Source of the DNA: Phallusia mammillata
Lineage: Eukaryota > Chordata > Ascidiacea > Phlebobranchia > Ascidiidae
NCBI GenBank assembly: GCA_003260075.1
Contig: QLIY01000011.1
Span: 173,063-237,062, forward strand
Reading direction: 5' to 3'
Length of the DNA stretch: 64,000 nt
Shown here: positions 1 to 13,103 of the stretch, piece by piece
How positions within the stretch are numbered: position 1 is the stretch's first letter
Layout: each line of letters begins with the position of its first letter
Made by a program: the position numbers and the translations under genes
The notes under the pieces: generated by a model
What the model was told of the DNA's origin: nothing
Database searches by the model: none
Seen by the model: the letters and a program-made list of their open reading frames with translations, nothing else

Positions 1-80
1 TGTTATCAATTGTATGATCTTGCTGAGATAAAAATCCATTTGGTAAGAAAGCATTTTTTAACCAACACCTTAAAATTCAG

Positions 81-3042
81 GTTTTCCCCAGACAACCGAA
101 TGATTGTCTCAGGAAGTGATGATAAAACTGTAAAACTGTGGGACAGGTGAGTGCAAATGTGAATTATATTTTGCTATGTTGTCTATCCAGACTAACTTTT
201 TCCTGTTCTGTTGTAATAATTTAGAAACAGCAAAGAATGTGTTCATACATTTTTCCAACACGGAGGTTTTGTAAACCATGTTGAATTTCATCCAAGTGGA
301 ACTTGCATTGCTGCAGCAGGAACAGATGCTACAGTGAAAATCTGGGATATTAGAACTAACAAACTGCTTCAGCATTATCAAGGTACAAGCAGTTGAAGTT
401 AAACTTAGCACATTGTGCAATGTGTACATTTTATAGTCTATTGTTTGTGGCTATTAGTTATTACTTCTTTTCTGCTTGATTGCTACATTCTTAATTTAAT
501 TGCATTTGCTCAGTAAACGTTTGGAAAAACCTAAAAAAATATTTCCTTACCTGCATGGTTTTGGGGTTTAAGGTTATATATAAAAGAACATGACCAAACC
601 AAATGACAACTGTTAAACCTGCAATTTATTCATTGTTTTAGTTCACAGTGGTCCGGTCAATCAACTTTCCTTCCACCCCAGCGGAAATTACCTCATCACA
701 GCATCAAACGATTGCACACTGAAAGTTCTTGATCTTCTTGAGGGCCGCTTGTTTTTCACGTTACATGGCCACCAGGTACTGAAGTCAACTAAATGTTAAG
801 AGTCAGAACACACTTGAAATTATTACTATAAGTTTAAAATTCAACGTGATAAACACATAAAGTTTGCACTTTTGATAAACTTATTACGTTTTAGGAGCCA
901 GTGACTTCCACGGCCTTCTCAAGAAACGGTGAATATTTTTCGTCAGGTGGCGCCGACGAGCAGGTAAAGGCGTATTGGTCAGATAGTTTTTTGTCAAAGG
1001 ACTGCGGCATTTAGTTGAGTGCCCATGCAGTAATAATGACTTGTAAGCAACCTCAAGACTAGCAAACTGCTTTTAAACATAAGTAATAACTGCAGTTTGT
1101 TTTGTGTTTTGATTTACAAACTACACGCCGTTTGCAGCTCGTTCAGTTTTAATCAGTGTTTACTCTGTTAAAATAGCACAAGGCAACTCTAATCTTTAAT
1201 TTAAGGTGATTGTGTGGAAAACCAACTTTGACAATCTGGACCCGAGTCGTTCCCTTGCGTCGCGTTCGCAACTTCGCTCTGAAGAGGTGGTTGAAGAATA
1301 TCAGCCACGATCGGCAATGAAATCCAACGTTAATGGAACAGAAAGATCACCAGCCAGAAAAAGTTCAACCCTCAACGCTATGACCGAACCACGCAATGTT
1401 TCTGCGTCCATAGCTCCAACCCTGATGGACGTCGGTCCTGCAATGTTTTCTGAACCCGCTGTAAGTTGTGCGGAATTGTTTTTGTTTTCATGTGGATTGT
1501 TTGTAAGTTGATGAACACATTATCAACATACTGACGATACTGCTAGGGCAAAGTATACCTATCGCGTAATCTTAGGCATGAATGACTGGATGTTTGCATA
1601 AACTTAAATGTACTGCCAAAAGGCTGATTATAAATCTATGAGCTAGGGCAGAGATGGCGAACCACTGACCCCCGGGTGACAAAGTGACCCACCACGTGAA
1701 TTCCAGTGACCCACTTGTAGTTTTTAAAATTTATACTGATTACTATAGGTAGGGTTACCAGATTTCCAAGATTAAAAAGCAACACAACAGTTAACTTTAA
1801 NGCGTAATCTTAGGCATTAATGACTGGATGTTTGCATAAACTTAAATGTACTGCCAAAAGGCTGATTATAGTCTTCGTCCACAAATCTATGAGCTAGGGC
1901 AGGGATGGCGAACCACTGACCCCCCGGGTGACAAAGTGACCCACCATCACGTGAATTCCAGTGACCCACTTGTAGTTTTTAAAATTTATCCTGATTACTA
2001 TAGGTAGGGTTACCAGATTTCCAAGATTAAAAAGCAACACAACAGTTAACTTTAAGCCCGTTGCCAGATTGCCTATTGTTTCAAATAGAGATTGTTGAGT
2101 CAAGGCAACAGATATGTTTATTTAAACGTACAACTTGAAACGATTTGTTGTAACTTTGTTGACGCTGTTCGGTTCAACATACTCATGCGAATCTTTTCAC
2201 ACATGAATTTCATAAAATCGAGTGCCAGGAATCGTCTCAGCTCAGATATGACTGCTGCGTGTATTAAGCTGAAAACTACCTAGGATTACAAGACTTCCAA
2301 AAAAGATGCAGCAACAAGCATCTTAGCATTGACATTGACGCATAATAAAATATGTGACCCACTTTGTTTTCTTTCCGAATTTTGATATTCTAAAAACCCG
2401 CTAGGGTATTCCATTTTAAAATTTGAAGTACGGTTATCACATGTCGCTCGTTAATACGAAACGTTTCAAAAGCAAAATATTTGTCATGTGTAAAGTGTGT
2501 TTCGAGTAGTTACTAAAAACCCGTGCTTAGCAACGCAAATGGCAAGTTTTTTATGTCCTCTCGCTATAACGTTATGTTTTCAGAAGACTTACATTGCAAA
2601 GGGTCTTAAATCACCTTTGCAGGATCAGCATTTACACCAATATATCGATCTCAAAAACGCTTCCGAGCACTTAATCTACTCCTTGCAACCTGCCATGTTC
2701 AATGTTGTCTACCTCGATCAATATTCACCGATTTAGCGCAAAACCCTTAAAACAACACTCCTTAAATCCTTTATTTTACCAGCGAGGATTAGAAGACTTA
2801 CATCTGACGTCAGCAGACCAGGCGACGCGAGCAAGACGTCATTTGGCGGATCAATCACATCACCAGGAATCTCCTACCAAGCTGCGATTAACCGACCGTG
2901 CCCCTAGCGATCCGGATCTATCGAAGTTTGCCACTAGTATTACCGCGCCACTAGAGGAACGCCAGATTCCGCCGAAGGTGGCGGCCACCTTGGAACAGAT
3001 CGTCGGCCAACTTGATATGTTGACACAGGTATGTTCAAGTCA

Positions 3043-3138
<96 letters not shown>

Positions 3139-4507
3139 ATTAGTTAAAACGTGCTTGTAGGGGAGAGGTGTTCCTGAATTGTTTTTTATATGTCTTTTCA
3201 ATTCAATAATAATAATAGCCTTTTTTACTTCACTGTTTAATAGCATTATTCTTTTAGTTCCTAGATTCTTTAAGTCCTCTTTGCGTAGAAATTCAATACA
3301 AAGACATTAAGAAAAGGGCATTTGCACATCCGGAAAGGCCTTGTATCGATAAATGACAATTTATTTTTCGCAGCAAACTTTCAACAACAGTCAATAGCGT
3401 GCATCGATTGATCCTAAAATGCGTCACCAAAAATAACCTTAATCCCGCATTTCCATTTCTTCGGTTAAGTTAAAACGGGTTTAACACTGAACACGCCCCC
3501 ACACGACCGCGTTAAAGTCAATGTTCACCAGAAGGGGTTGGTCGGTCTATTCCACGTCACTGTCGGTGAGGTGTCTCCCGTTTTGGCTCAATCCGCCCAA
3601 ATCTGACATTTCAATTACCAAGATATACAGCATTGCTGGTTGAACTCTAACCACCCTTCCCCATACAAATGTATCTCTATTGATTCCACCATGGCGGTAA
3701 GCATCGCTAAATTTAGACATCTCCTGGCCCCGAGTTCAGACGTGATTGGAACTCGTTCTGGGCTGTCTGTAACGATTTTTACCGCACCTTGTATAATTTG
3801 TACCTCGACAAAAACGTTTTTTTGTCTTGTTATTAAACTGAACAGTATCTTGGTTGGGTATTGGCATTATGCTTTGGTTTTACGGTGTAAGAGGATTTCC
3901 GACTTTTGTGTTAGGAAATATCGACAAAAATCTTGTCCGTAATATATTTATGTCACTATTAAAATTAAATCACAAACTATATAGTTATGTATTGTGTATC
4001 ACAGAAGCTGACAGCCCAACATATTAAATTTTTTTTATAGGACTTAAATTAAGATAAGTTTATATTAAAATTAGACGCATTGCAATTCTTTAGCGGTTTA
4101 AATTTAATAATATCAAAGGTCCTCCGGATAAAGACATCGGCCTGACGGTTGAAGGATTCTCAATTTATTACAATTTGAAAAATTTAGATTTAAAGTTGTC
4201 TTAAGCATATTGGCATAATAAATTCGTTTTGTTTGTGAGAAACTTATGCAAAAACTGCGAGCAGTATTTCATCAGTTGTGTGAATGCTTAAAAAGATAAT
4301 GAATACCAACTAGAGCACCAGATAACGTGATAATTACATTACACAAGTTTGTCAAAAACAATAACCACAACGAGGTAATGATATGTTAAAATTTGTGTTT
4401 AGACAATGACAATTTTGGAGCAGCGAATGAGTATGACCGAAGACAAACTGAAGGAGTGCCTCGACAACCAGCAGAAAATCACTCTACAAGTCCGACCCAC
4501 AGATTAA
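81..4507 (+). CDS. POC1: POC1 centriolar WD40 protein, 5' end missing
   Basis: Centriole/basal-body protein with an N-terminal WD40 propeller and a C-terminal Poc1 coiled-coil motif. The window begins inside the propeller. Exons read by eye: 81-146, 225-382, 642-775, 895-963, 1206-1460, 2783-3028, 4403-4507. All junctions are GT-AG and phases agree. The WD repeats show the motifs [36 protein letters not shown] and [12 protein letters not shown]. The Poc1 motif is split by the last intron: [15 protein letters not shown] on one side and [20 protein letters not shown] on the other. The last intron (3029-4402) carries a 92-G run starting 14 nt after its donor, and intron 1461-2782 carries a duplicated block around an N. 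The stop is TAA at 4505. The family is known to be needed for centriole stability and ciliogenesis. The earlier exons lie upstream of the window. Confidence 0.93.
1564..2055. repeat. Direct duplication split by a single N
   Basis: A block of about 237 bp (1564-1800) is repeated almost perfectly at 1802-2055, with the only N of the window (1801) between the copies. The second copy has a 12-base insertion (near 1870) and a few small differences. It lies in a POC1 intron. The N and the near-identity suggest an unresolved gap or two haplotype copies placed in tandem rather than a true duplication. Confidence 0.85.
3043..3134 (+). repeat. Poly-G run, 92 nt
   Basis: An uninterrupted run of 92 G lies inside the last POC1 intron, 14 nt after the donor GT. 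The reading frames through it (poly-Gly or poly-Pro) are meaningless. It has the same length as the run at 13012. A sequencing or assembly artefact is the simplest reading; if real it would be a strong G-quadruplex former. Confidence 0.95.
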
Positions 4508-5912
4508 CTCTTTTTACATAGCCGACTGTGTTACGCAAACCAGCTTACCACTTTCACACATACAAACACACCCAAGACCTCGCCATTCAATGACAGGAAG
4601 GACCATTGAAAACTGAACATCCATACTAGGCGACACTTGAAGCTTCAATTTGGTCCGAAGTCCGCTATGTGGTGAAATATTACATTTTGTGAATCGGGCG
4701 GCGCGGTGTTACATCATAGCGCTTTAAACGGCTTTTCGACCTTTGCGTATGATTACATGTTTTCAATTAACGACCTTTGCGTCTGACGTATTTGCGTAAT
4801 ATTCGTTTTGCGTGAGAGGTCACGTGATGTTACGCATCCGGACTCTTTGCGTAGAAGTGCGTCATTAGGCTGTTTAAGTTTAAATTTTGGAGTAAGTTTT
4901 GTTGTTTCTTTGTGGCGCGTTTTGAAAAGATGGAACTGACGCAACGCGATATGCCCCATTTAGCTTGTGTCTTGTGACGACTTGGCCTATTCAACTCCTT
5001 TTTTGCTTCGTTGCCAGTTTGTTTTTTGACTCATTTAACTGTTTGCGGCAGAATTCGTTTTTGGTATTTTACTGTCCATGTATTTTTAAAGTTTTCAATT
5101 CTGTGTAGTCCAATATCTGTTGGGGGCTGTGTCTTCTTAACATAGCGACTAAACAATCAATAGATCACCTGCCCATGTCTTTGACCCCCACAAAATAAGA
5201 TTCTGTTTTCAAAAAACAGCTGCATGAACTATTATTGTCTCTACATAAGCAAGACAACATCGCCATGTCGAAAATGTCCATCGATTTCGAATAAAATCCG
5301 TTACTCAGAATAGCACTAACCCTGTACTTTCATTTTCTTTGTCAGGTTGAATCAAGTCCAGCACAAAACATGGCTTTACGTAACCGTGCCTGATAGGCTT
5401 AAAATAGGTTTAGGGTTTTAACTTTCCATCGATAATAGTTCCCATTTTACGCTAACTGATACCACGCTCACACAGCCGAAACGTTTGAATAATAAAGCAT
5501 GTCGCGTTTTACGTCTATTTGGTCCGTTATATTCCTCATTACGCCTACATATAATTTTTAAAATATCCAAAATAAGGTCAGATACTATGATAAACGAGTT
5601 TCATAGACCCACTGGAAAATAAGTAACATAAATATCATTCGACGTATTTCCTATTTTTATTTCTATGTTTCTGTACGGTATTTGCCGTTTCGTTTCGCTC
5701 TGTCTTATTTTACTTGCGTGACTTTTTCGTGACGTCACTCGATGGCGTCACACGTAGTGCCTCGACGCGTGTAAGTCGTGAAATATAGTATTTTTTGCAA
5801 ATCTTCTTTCGTGTTGCGCTTTACGTCTGTCAGAGACAGGAGCCACAAGGACTTTTCATTGTTGTTCGGATGGGTGATCAATTCAACAGTTTCAAACTAG
5901 TCAATGTATATT
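4508..5912. other. Non-coding, 3' flank of POC1
   Basis: I see no coding exon with splice sites or family similarity. A fragment near 5475-5520 resembles the right half of the small fold-back repeat at 35344-35415 (shared AATAATAAAGCATG followed by a similar stretch), so it is a remnant of the same dispersed family. A perfect CRE octamer (TGACGTCA) is at 5730-5737. Confidence 0.6.
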
Positions 5913-6261
5913 CTGGGTTCCCGCGGGTATGGAAAACCTGGAAAAGTTATGGAATTTAAATTTGTATTTTTAAGGCCTGTAAAAGTTTTGAAAAAAGCCA
6001 ACTTTTGCAAAAGTCCTTGAGAAAGTATGGAACTTGGCGCCTAAAAATGCCAGATAGAGCTAGGGAATTTCAAATTACGTAACGTTTGTATATTCGTTGC
6101 AAGTATGGAAAATTGGCTACATTTCCCAAAGCCTCTTTTCTAGTTTTACTATGGGAATTGCTCGATTTGTTTCGATTAAGGTTATGGAAATTTGTTTTTT
6201 TTTCTTGAAAAGTTTTGGAAAAGTCATGGAATTTATAAACAAAAATTGTGCGGGAACCCTG
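5913..6261. mobile_element. MITE with inverted ends
   Basis: The block opens with CTGGGTTCCCGC and closes with GCGGGAACCCTG, a perfect inverted core of GGGTTCCCGC. TATATT lies directly on both sides and may be a target-site duplication. The interior is made of short variants of 'atggaaaacctggaaaagttatgg' type text and has no transposase frame. It fits a non-autonomous DNA transposon; the superfamily is not certain (hAT elements usually give 8-bp duplications). Confidence 0.75.
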
Positions 6262-7120
6262 TATATTATAAATAAGCCGTTTGTAAAATAATTAAGCCAT
6301 TCTTCAAATAAGCCCTTTAAAAAATATTTTGAAATAAGAAACTATATTTCTGGACCGAAGGTAAATCACAAATAAAACTGTTGTTATCCAACATTTTAGC
6401 GATTTTACTGACTCCATTGTTCGAAAATTGTATTGTTATCTAAAGCAACTGACGTCCTATAGATTTATATTCGTATAAAGCCACGGGTTTCCACAAAAAT
6501 CCTGTCATATACTTCAACATATTACGAGACAGTAGGAAACTTAAGCTCTTTTTTAAATGCAAAGAAGACTAAATATGGCACAAATTTCAGGAATTTGAAT
6601 ACATTTCCTAGCATGCGCTTATATTATCTGTCACGGTCGCAAAATCATGTATATTTTGAACTGGGAAAAAACAACATGCGTAAATCCGGTTTCGCATCCT
6701 ACGAATTGGCAAGTGACTCAATTGACTTCGGAACAAACATGCACGTTCAACCAAACAGCATTACAACTTCCCCGCTTTGGGGGCGTCCAAAGTACGACCG
6801 GCACGAATTCTTTATCCCAAATTCACAAGCGATTGCCGGTTACACTCGAAATGAAAAATGCGAAAAAATACCATTTTGACCAGACGTCGTTATGTGACCA
6901 CTTCAGATTGTTGGTTAGAAGCTATTGACATTATTATAAGCAAAACTTCCTGTATACTACAAATACACTCTTTGCAGATCTCTTATCAAGCGTAGCCTAA
7001 TGGTCATAATCAAAAGGCCTTGTTTTTGCATCAGGCTGCATTTCTTAACCTGTGTTCAAAGTGTTGAGAAAAATTAACAAAACTCTACAATTTAATGACA
7101 TATAACTTATAAGGTATAAG
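6262..7120. other. Non-coding stretch
   Basis: AT-rich sequence with two overlapping short open frames (about 6595-6928) that have no recognisable domain and no splice context. I see no gene. Confidence 0.5.
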
Positions 7121-7490
7121 GATAAATGTACGTGAGATCTGATTTGGGTCACCTGTGTGGTATTTTTACGACTCTGTTGCCCGTTTTTCTGGTATTTATA
7201 ATAAAGTCATTGTCTTCCGGGAAGTTGAAGTTCTGGCAACAATATATGTTCGTGAGCACTGATTTGGGTCACCTGTGGTATTTTATCATTCAGTTGCAAG
7301 GTTTTCTAATTTTCATAGCAATGTCTTTGTCTTTCAGGAAATTGTAATTCTTGCATTTTGGCGACAATAAACGTACATGGGCAGTGATTTGGGTCACCTG
7401 TGGTATATTTTGTCACTCTGTTGCACGTTTTGTAGTATTCACAGTAACGCCTTTGTCTTCCAAGAAATGGGAATTCTTGCATGTGGCGAA
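7121..7490. repeat. Three-copy tandem repeat, 120-125 bp unit
   Basis: Three units start near 7121, 7241 and 7365. The units have diverged, but an 18-base core, TGATTTGGGTCACCTGTG, is identical in copies 2 and 3 and in copy 1. It sits at the start of each unit (near 7140, 7260 and 7385). The core contains an E-box (CACCTG) and a GGGTCA half-site. The array lies about 3.8 kb upstream of the phosphatase start. It could be a decaying minisatellite or a multimerised regulatory site. Confidence 0.8.
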
Positions 7491-10400
7491 GTTTCGTCAT
7501 TTTCCTAATACAAACCACCTGCATGTAATCGTGTTTCCACAAGCGTGCCGTTGCCAATCTCGTCAGGGCGTGTCCTGCCATCAAAACAATCGCCCTTTCA
7601 CTTGAAGCAGTTAATCGCGAAGGCGTCTGTTTTGTGGCAATGGAGAATAGACGGGTAGCGAACTTGGAACGAAAACATGGCTCACGTTTTTAGTTGAATT
7701 TGTCTCGTGAAACATGAATTCGTGCTATTCGTGACCAACCTCGTGATAGCAACAAAATCTACGTGACCTTGTGACACTGAGGTCCAAAGTGTCGGTTACG
7801 CAATGTGTAAAAAAACACATTAAAAATCAAATACACCCGTATGTTTAAAAATATCATTGAACAGAAACTATAGAGCTGCGTAATTTTAACTCAACGCAAC
7901 TATGGTGCAGAATAGCGCGACTTTTATGTAAATTACAAGTATATTATTATTTGGGCTCATTTTCGTTTAAAATCATTGACCAAAAAGCCCCAGATTTGAC
8001 ACTACACATGCAAATAAGGAAAAGCAGCCGTCGACAAGTTAACATACGTAGCAACTTTCCGGGAAGGATGTTTATTGGGCATTATAACGAAGAAACATAA
8101 GCCACCTAATTTAAATACGATCGTGCAGTTAAAACACGAAGTTCGGTTGAACAGCAAAAGCATCGTGCAGTGAATAATCATCTCTTTCCTGACTATGCAG
8201 TGATATCATCATGTCTATATACCGCAGTACATATATGCATGCCGAAAAGTAGACATGATAAACAAAATTCGAGCTACTGCATAAAAAGCGTGTAGTTGAT
8301 CCTGATAGTGTTCGCTGTTCGTTAGCATCAGTGATATTAACACGAAATTGCCTGGAAAAACATGTGCATTGTGGTGCTAATTTTCGTCCACACATTCAGT
8401 TTTTTGGATTATTTTTTGTAGATGCAGATTACTTGGTGTAAAAAAGCTACTGTTAGGTGTAACAGTAAGTGTTTATATATTTGAGTCAGGTGCAGTGATT
8501 GGCGTTTGTCGTTAGCTTGGAAGTTACGCGCTACATTCAACACGTCGGTTTTATGACTTTCTACGATGTGAGAGTGAGACTGTTCTATTTGCTCACGAAT
8601 AACACCTAGACGTCAACAAGCAAAATGATAAGGAGAAAACCGATGCGTATAATCTCATTCGACCAATGACGTTGGCGAATCTTCTCATAATGTTTCAGAA
8701 ATTGTTATTCAAGCTGGCAATGTTTCCGCTTCAAGGCTATTGATCGAATCGCGCCAAGGGAAAAACAAAATCGGCCTTGTTAAAATTGCCAATAACTCGT
8801 GGAGATTTGACGTGCCCACTCGAAAACAAATTCTCCCAATAACCGATTGCCCAACGCATCGTTGTGTCAAAGACGTGCAAAGGAGACCAAACGGCTTTTT
8901 CGGCGATGACGCACGCAAAGGGATCGCCATTTATTGGCACACTCTGTTCAACTTGGCCACACCCCCTTGTTTTACAACACTAGATAGTACTCGAAGTCGG
9001 CTTAGGCTCAAATCCACTCACGAAGCCACTGTAACAGACTCCATACCCACTTACCAGCCTTCAGTTCTACAGGCTGTGTCAACAAGGCCCGGACATGGGT
9101 GTGGTGGAATTGGCCGTGTTCCGCTTGTACGGAAACCCGAACTGCAACTGTTAAGCAAAACAGCGCGGTTTTAGATCATGACAAAGGACTTCGCCTTGAT
9201 TGACGCTGGATTTAGATCGCGTCTGGTAATGCATAAACGTCAATCTGAAGGCAGTAGTGAAATTGCGCTTGTCAGTCAACAAAATGAACTTCAGTTTTGT
9301 TTTTCCGTTAAAATAGCCCTCTGTATTGCTGGTTTGGGTTTGTGCTATGGATAGGGCAAACTTAGCACGCTTATTTTACAATCCTTCTAACAAGCATACT
9401 TCGGAGCTTATGATTTTTTTTTAATGTATAAGTGCGCCTGTCGTTTTCGATTTTAAGGGTTTAAACAGACAGCTGAGTGAAAGCAAAAACCATGAACTTG
9501 ACCCTGTCTGAAAACTGTCATGGTCATATCTAAAACAGCCAGACCTTTCACGATTTTTCCACGAATACGCTAAAACAAGCATCGACTAAAAGCATTTAAA
9601 ACAACTTTCACATTTTCCAGCGTTTCCATGCCGAACAGCACTGTCATATGAGCTTTTATTAAAGCTTTAAAGTGATATTGTTCACACTTTTCGATTTGGC
9701 ATTTCATTTTCGCCCCAGCATGAACTGCTAAAAGTTGTTGAGTCGGCAAACATACCACCCCTGACGAATGCCGCTGTGCTTCTAATTTGCATTAATTACC
9801 ACTGATGCTACTAGCAACATCGTTTCCTGCTGCGATGCGACTTATCACCTCCGTGGGGTTGAAGTCAGTCATCCGTTTTGAAGCAGTTGCTTGCGATTAG
9901 ATACGCGGTCATTAGAATACAATTCTAAAGTTTGATTACCTCTTCAACAACCCAAAATCAAAGACACAAACCCTCTTTACCATCTTGTACTATATGATAC
10001 AAGATTGTTTTTGACCACCTGAAATTTGCCTCGCGAGGTGGCAGTCAAGAGCGAGATTTGCTTGAAATCGTAGCCTTGTTAACGAAGTGATTCGCCTGGC
10101 GACAACAGCCAAGTCCAAACACCGAGGAATGTTACCAATTAATAGATGTGACGTAATGTTCATTCAGGAAATTGTCATCCAAAAGCGCTACAGGCATTTT
10201 GGGTGTTACGCTTTGGCAGATATCAATAGGATGGTGAATTTGCACGGCAATCAGGCTTCCTCGTAGTGGCGGCCGGGCTTATTGCCTGCAATAACAAATT
10301 CATTGTGATGCAAATTTTCGATCAACTACCTTCCTCAATTGTGCAGACTCCATGCATCTCTTCCTTGCAGTCGGTAGCGCTTTTAATTGGCCGACGTTGC

Positions 10401-11256
10401 ATTGCGACAGTCACCTTCCTGGCAATGTGTCAGGAAGGCGTGTATGACCATTAAACCTGTGACATGAACGAGGGTGGAAAGGAAGAAAATACGCAACGCG
10501 CGTAGACCATAGATAGAATATTAAACCGAGGGGCATGACACTGTACAGTTTGTGGTGGGAAATTTTACCCGTTTCCGACTCTGCGTTCCGCGCCCTACAT
10601 AGTTACACAGCGTAAACGTAAAGCGAAAAAGAATGTTGTTGGAAATATATATTTATAGCTCACACTCAGGTGTAGTATTGCGGTACATTGTTCGCTATTA
10701 TGAACACAGCGCACTGAGGAAAAGTGCGCGCTCGAGCGTTTACAAGTGCCCAGCTTTGTCAGGCAAAGCTTCCGGCCCCCTGCCGAGTTCCACAAGTCCT
10801 CCCATCCTCCTAGCACTCGCATTCAGTTATTCATTATTTCCTTCGCCGCTGGCGTGTATGCGATTACTCAACGCGTTCCCTTTTTTCTCCCACTCAATGC
10901 GGCGTCGACGCGGCGCCGGTCACAAAAAGAGAGGAGATAGTGTTTCTTGCCTTGCTCCCTTTTTTCCTCGCGTTGGTCGACAAAACTGCGAGCCAACGGG
11001 CAGACATGGTTCAGAGTGAGACTGTGAAGTGAGCGCAAGGGAAGCAGACCACGAACGCGAACTCAGTTGTATAACGTTGTTGATTTTTCTTTTGCAGACA
11101 CACATATATATATATCTACATAATAAGCCTTGTTGTTGTCAGTCGTGCTTTATTTCACGAAAGGGCGAACCTCTAGTATCGCATCTTTCCAGTATCAAGC
11201 AACTGTATTGTGTTGAAAGAAAAGTTTGAATTCAAATCGGCAACAGCCATTAGAGA
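7491..11256. other. Non-coding, upstream of the MKP gene
   Basis: No exon or RNA gene that I can support in 3.8 kb. The longest open frame (8740-9174) has no domain, no splice context and no codon pattern like its neighbours. A TA-rich tract at 11103-11115 precedes the first phosphatase ATG by about 150 bp and could be part of the promoter or 5' UTR. G+C looks higher here than in the gene-dense right half. Confidence 0.5.
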
Positions 11257-13011
11257 ATGAAGATCACCATGGAATCAAAAGCTTATGTTAACTGTGAAGA
11301 ACTCCGCGAAAGCCTTTTCCGCCAAGACGACGTATTGCTGCTGGACTGCAGATCCAACGAAGAATATCGGCATGGCCATATCAGTGGTTCACACAACATT
11401 GTGCTTCCACAGTTGATGATGCGTCGACTTAAAGCTAACAAGCTGTCATTGAAGAGCCTTGTACCACCAAATTTTCGTCAAGAAAAGGAGGCCTTTCTGA
11501 ATAAGTGCACAACGTATCAAGTGGTTTTGTACGACCATTTCACCGCCGAATTAAACAACAACGACTCGTCAATGCTGAGTCTTCTCTACAACCGCATGTC
11601 CAACGAAGGATGCAAAGTTTTCGTGCTTCAAGGTAAGACAAACATATAGTGTGTCATGACATTCATGCGTTGTTCAAAGCTAACCGATTATGACGTAGAC
11701 TATGATAAAGCGCCTGCGTTAAATGGAAAGTGAGGCGTGAATAAGACGAATAATCATGGAATGAGTGTGTAGCCTGCAAATAGCGCAATGGCACAGTAGT
11801 CGTGGCACGCCGGATGCAGCCCCGAGTAATCATCGGAACTAACAGACGTGATGACAAGACGCGTCACGTTTAGCACGCTTAGGGGTGTGAACTGGCCTGT
11901 GTTACCATCGGAATAAGCTAAGACGTGTTGAAAGTTAGTACTTTTGTCTTTCCATTCAACGGTTGCACATTAAACTTAAGCACGCGGTCGCACGCAAATC
12001 ACATAAAACTACACGGCGCAGTCTTTGTACGGCAAACAGAGTGACTCACCGCGTCAACAAACCCGACCGAATTCTCTTCACCGCTTATCCGGCGTGTTTG
12101 TCGCGGTCACCGCCGGGCCCTCCGCTTCTCACGCGAACAATTCATGGTCCAATGCGCGCGATATTTGAGACCCGTCTTGCCCGTTCGTCTTCCCTGACTC
12201 AACCGTCAACCACTGCGAGCGCGAATTACCGGGTAACCCAACACCGGGGTTTGACGTGAACCGCGAGATTTGTCTGCTGTTTTCGCAACTTTTGGTCGCC
12301 TCTGGCATTAGTTTGGCGAAACGGTGTGGTCTAAAACCCTGAAAACATTTACGCTAAAATTCGAAGTACTGTTTTGTACTGGGTAATACTTATCATGTGT
12401 TTGTGTGGTGTGGATAGCAGGATGTGCTTTGCGCCTCTTTTCAAAAGCGCTGCAACGAGCCAATATCGGAGCCTTGAGCGCAATCAATAGCCTGATAAGC
12501 AACTCGGCGGTGTGTCGAATCGCTGCACTGTTTGCATTGCGCGACTGATAACCTTGTGTCGTCGTTTTAGAGATCGTTCGCCAAACATTGGTTATCCGGT
12601 GTTCTTTGAGCAACGCACCTCACGCGCTTGTGTGTGCTGTAAACTGATCCAATTTGATAACTAAGTTGTTAACCATTAACCTACGGCTTGCGTGCAGCGA
12701 AGTAAGCCGTTATACTTCACTGCCCGTCGTCGAGGCAATAAAAGGAGTGGAAAGTTTTTAGGCCGGTCCGTGCAGCGCAAAACATACAACGACCGGTGCG
12801 TATCGCCTCAGGCTTTCAATAGACTTGGTGAATCATGCGTTGACAGACGCGGGGCAAAAACTACGGATTTACGGCTATGGTCAATCGACATTGCGCGATG
12901 AGTGGGCTAAACCGCATTAAGACGCGTCGTAATCTCGATGAGCAATTCGTCAACCTGTGCGTTGCGCAAGATCCCGAAATAAATTGTTCCTCTTCAAATC
13001 TCATTTTTAAA

Positions 13012-13103
<92 letters not shown>

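Noticed and set aside
2702-3246. Open frames coding poly-Gly or poly-Pro through the G run at 3043, and the same at 12877-13125
   Set aside because: They exist only because a homopolymer has no stop codon. The real POC1 exon ends at 3028 with a GT donor, and the second run is inside the MKP intron.
8740-9174. 144-codon plus-strand open frame upstream of the MKP gene
   Set aside because: No domain, no splice sites, overlaps equally open frames on the other strand, and composition like the surrounding non-coding DNA.
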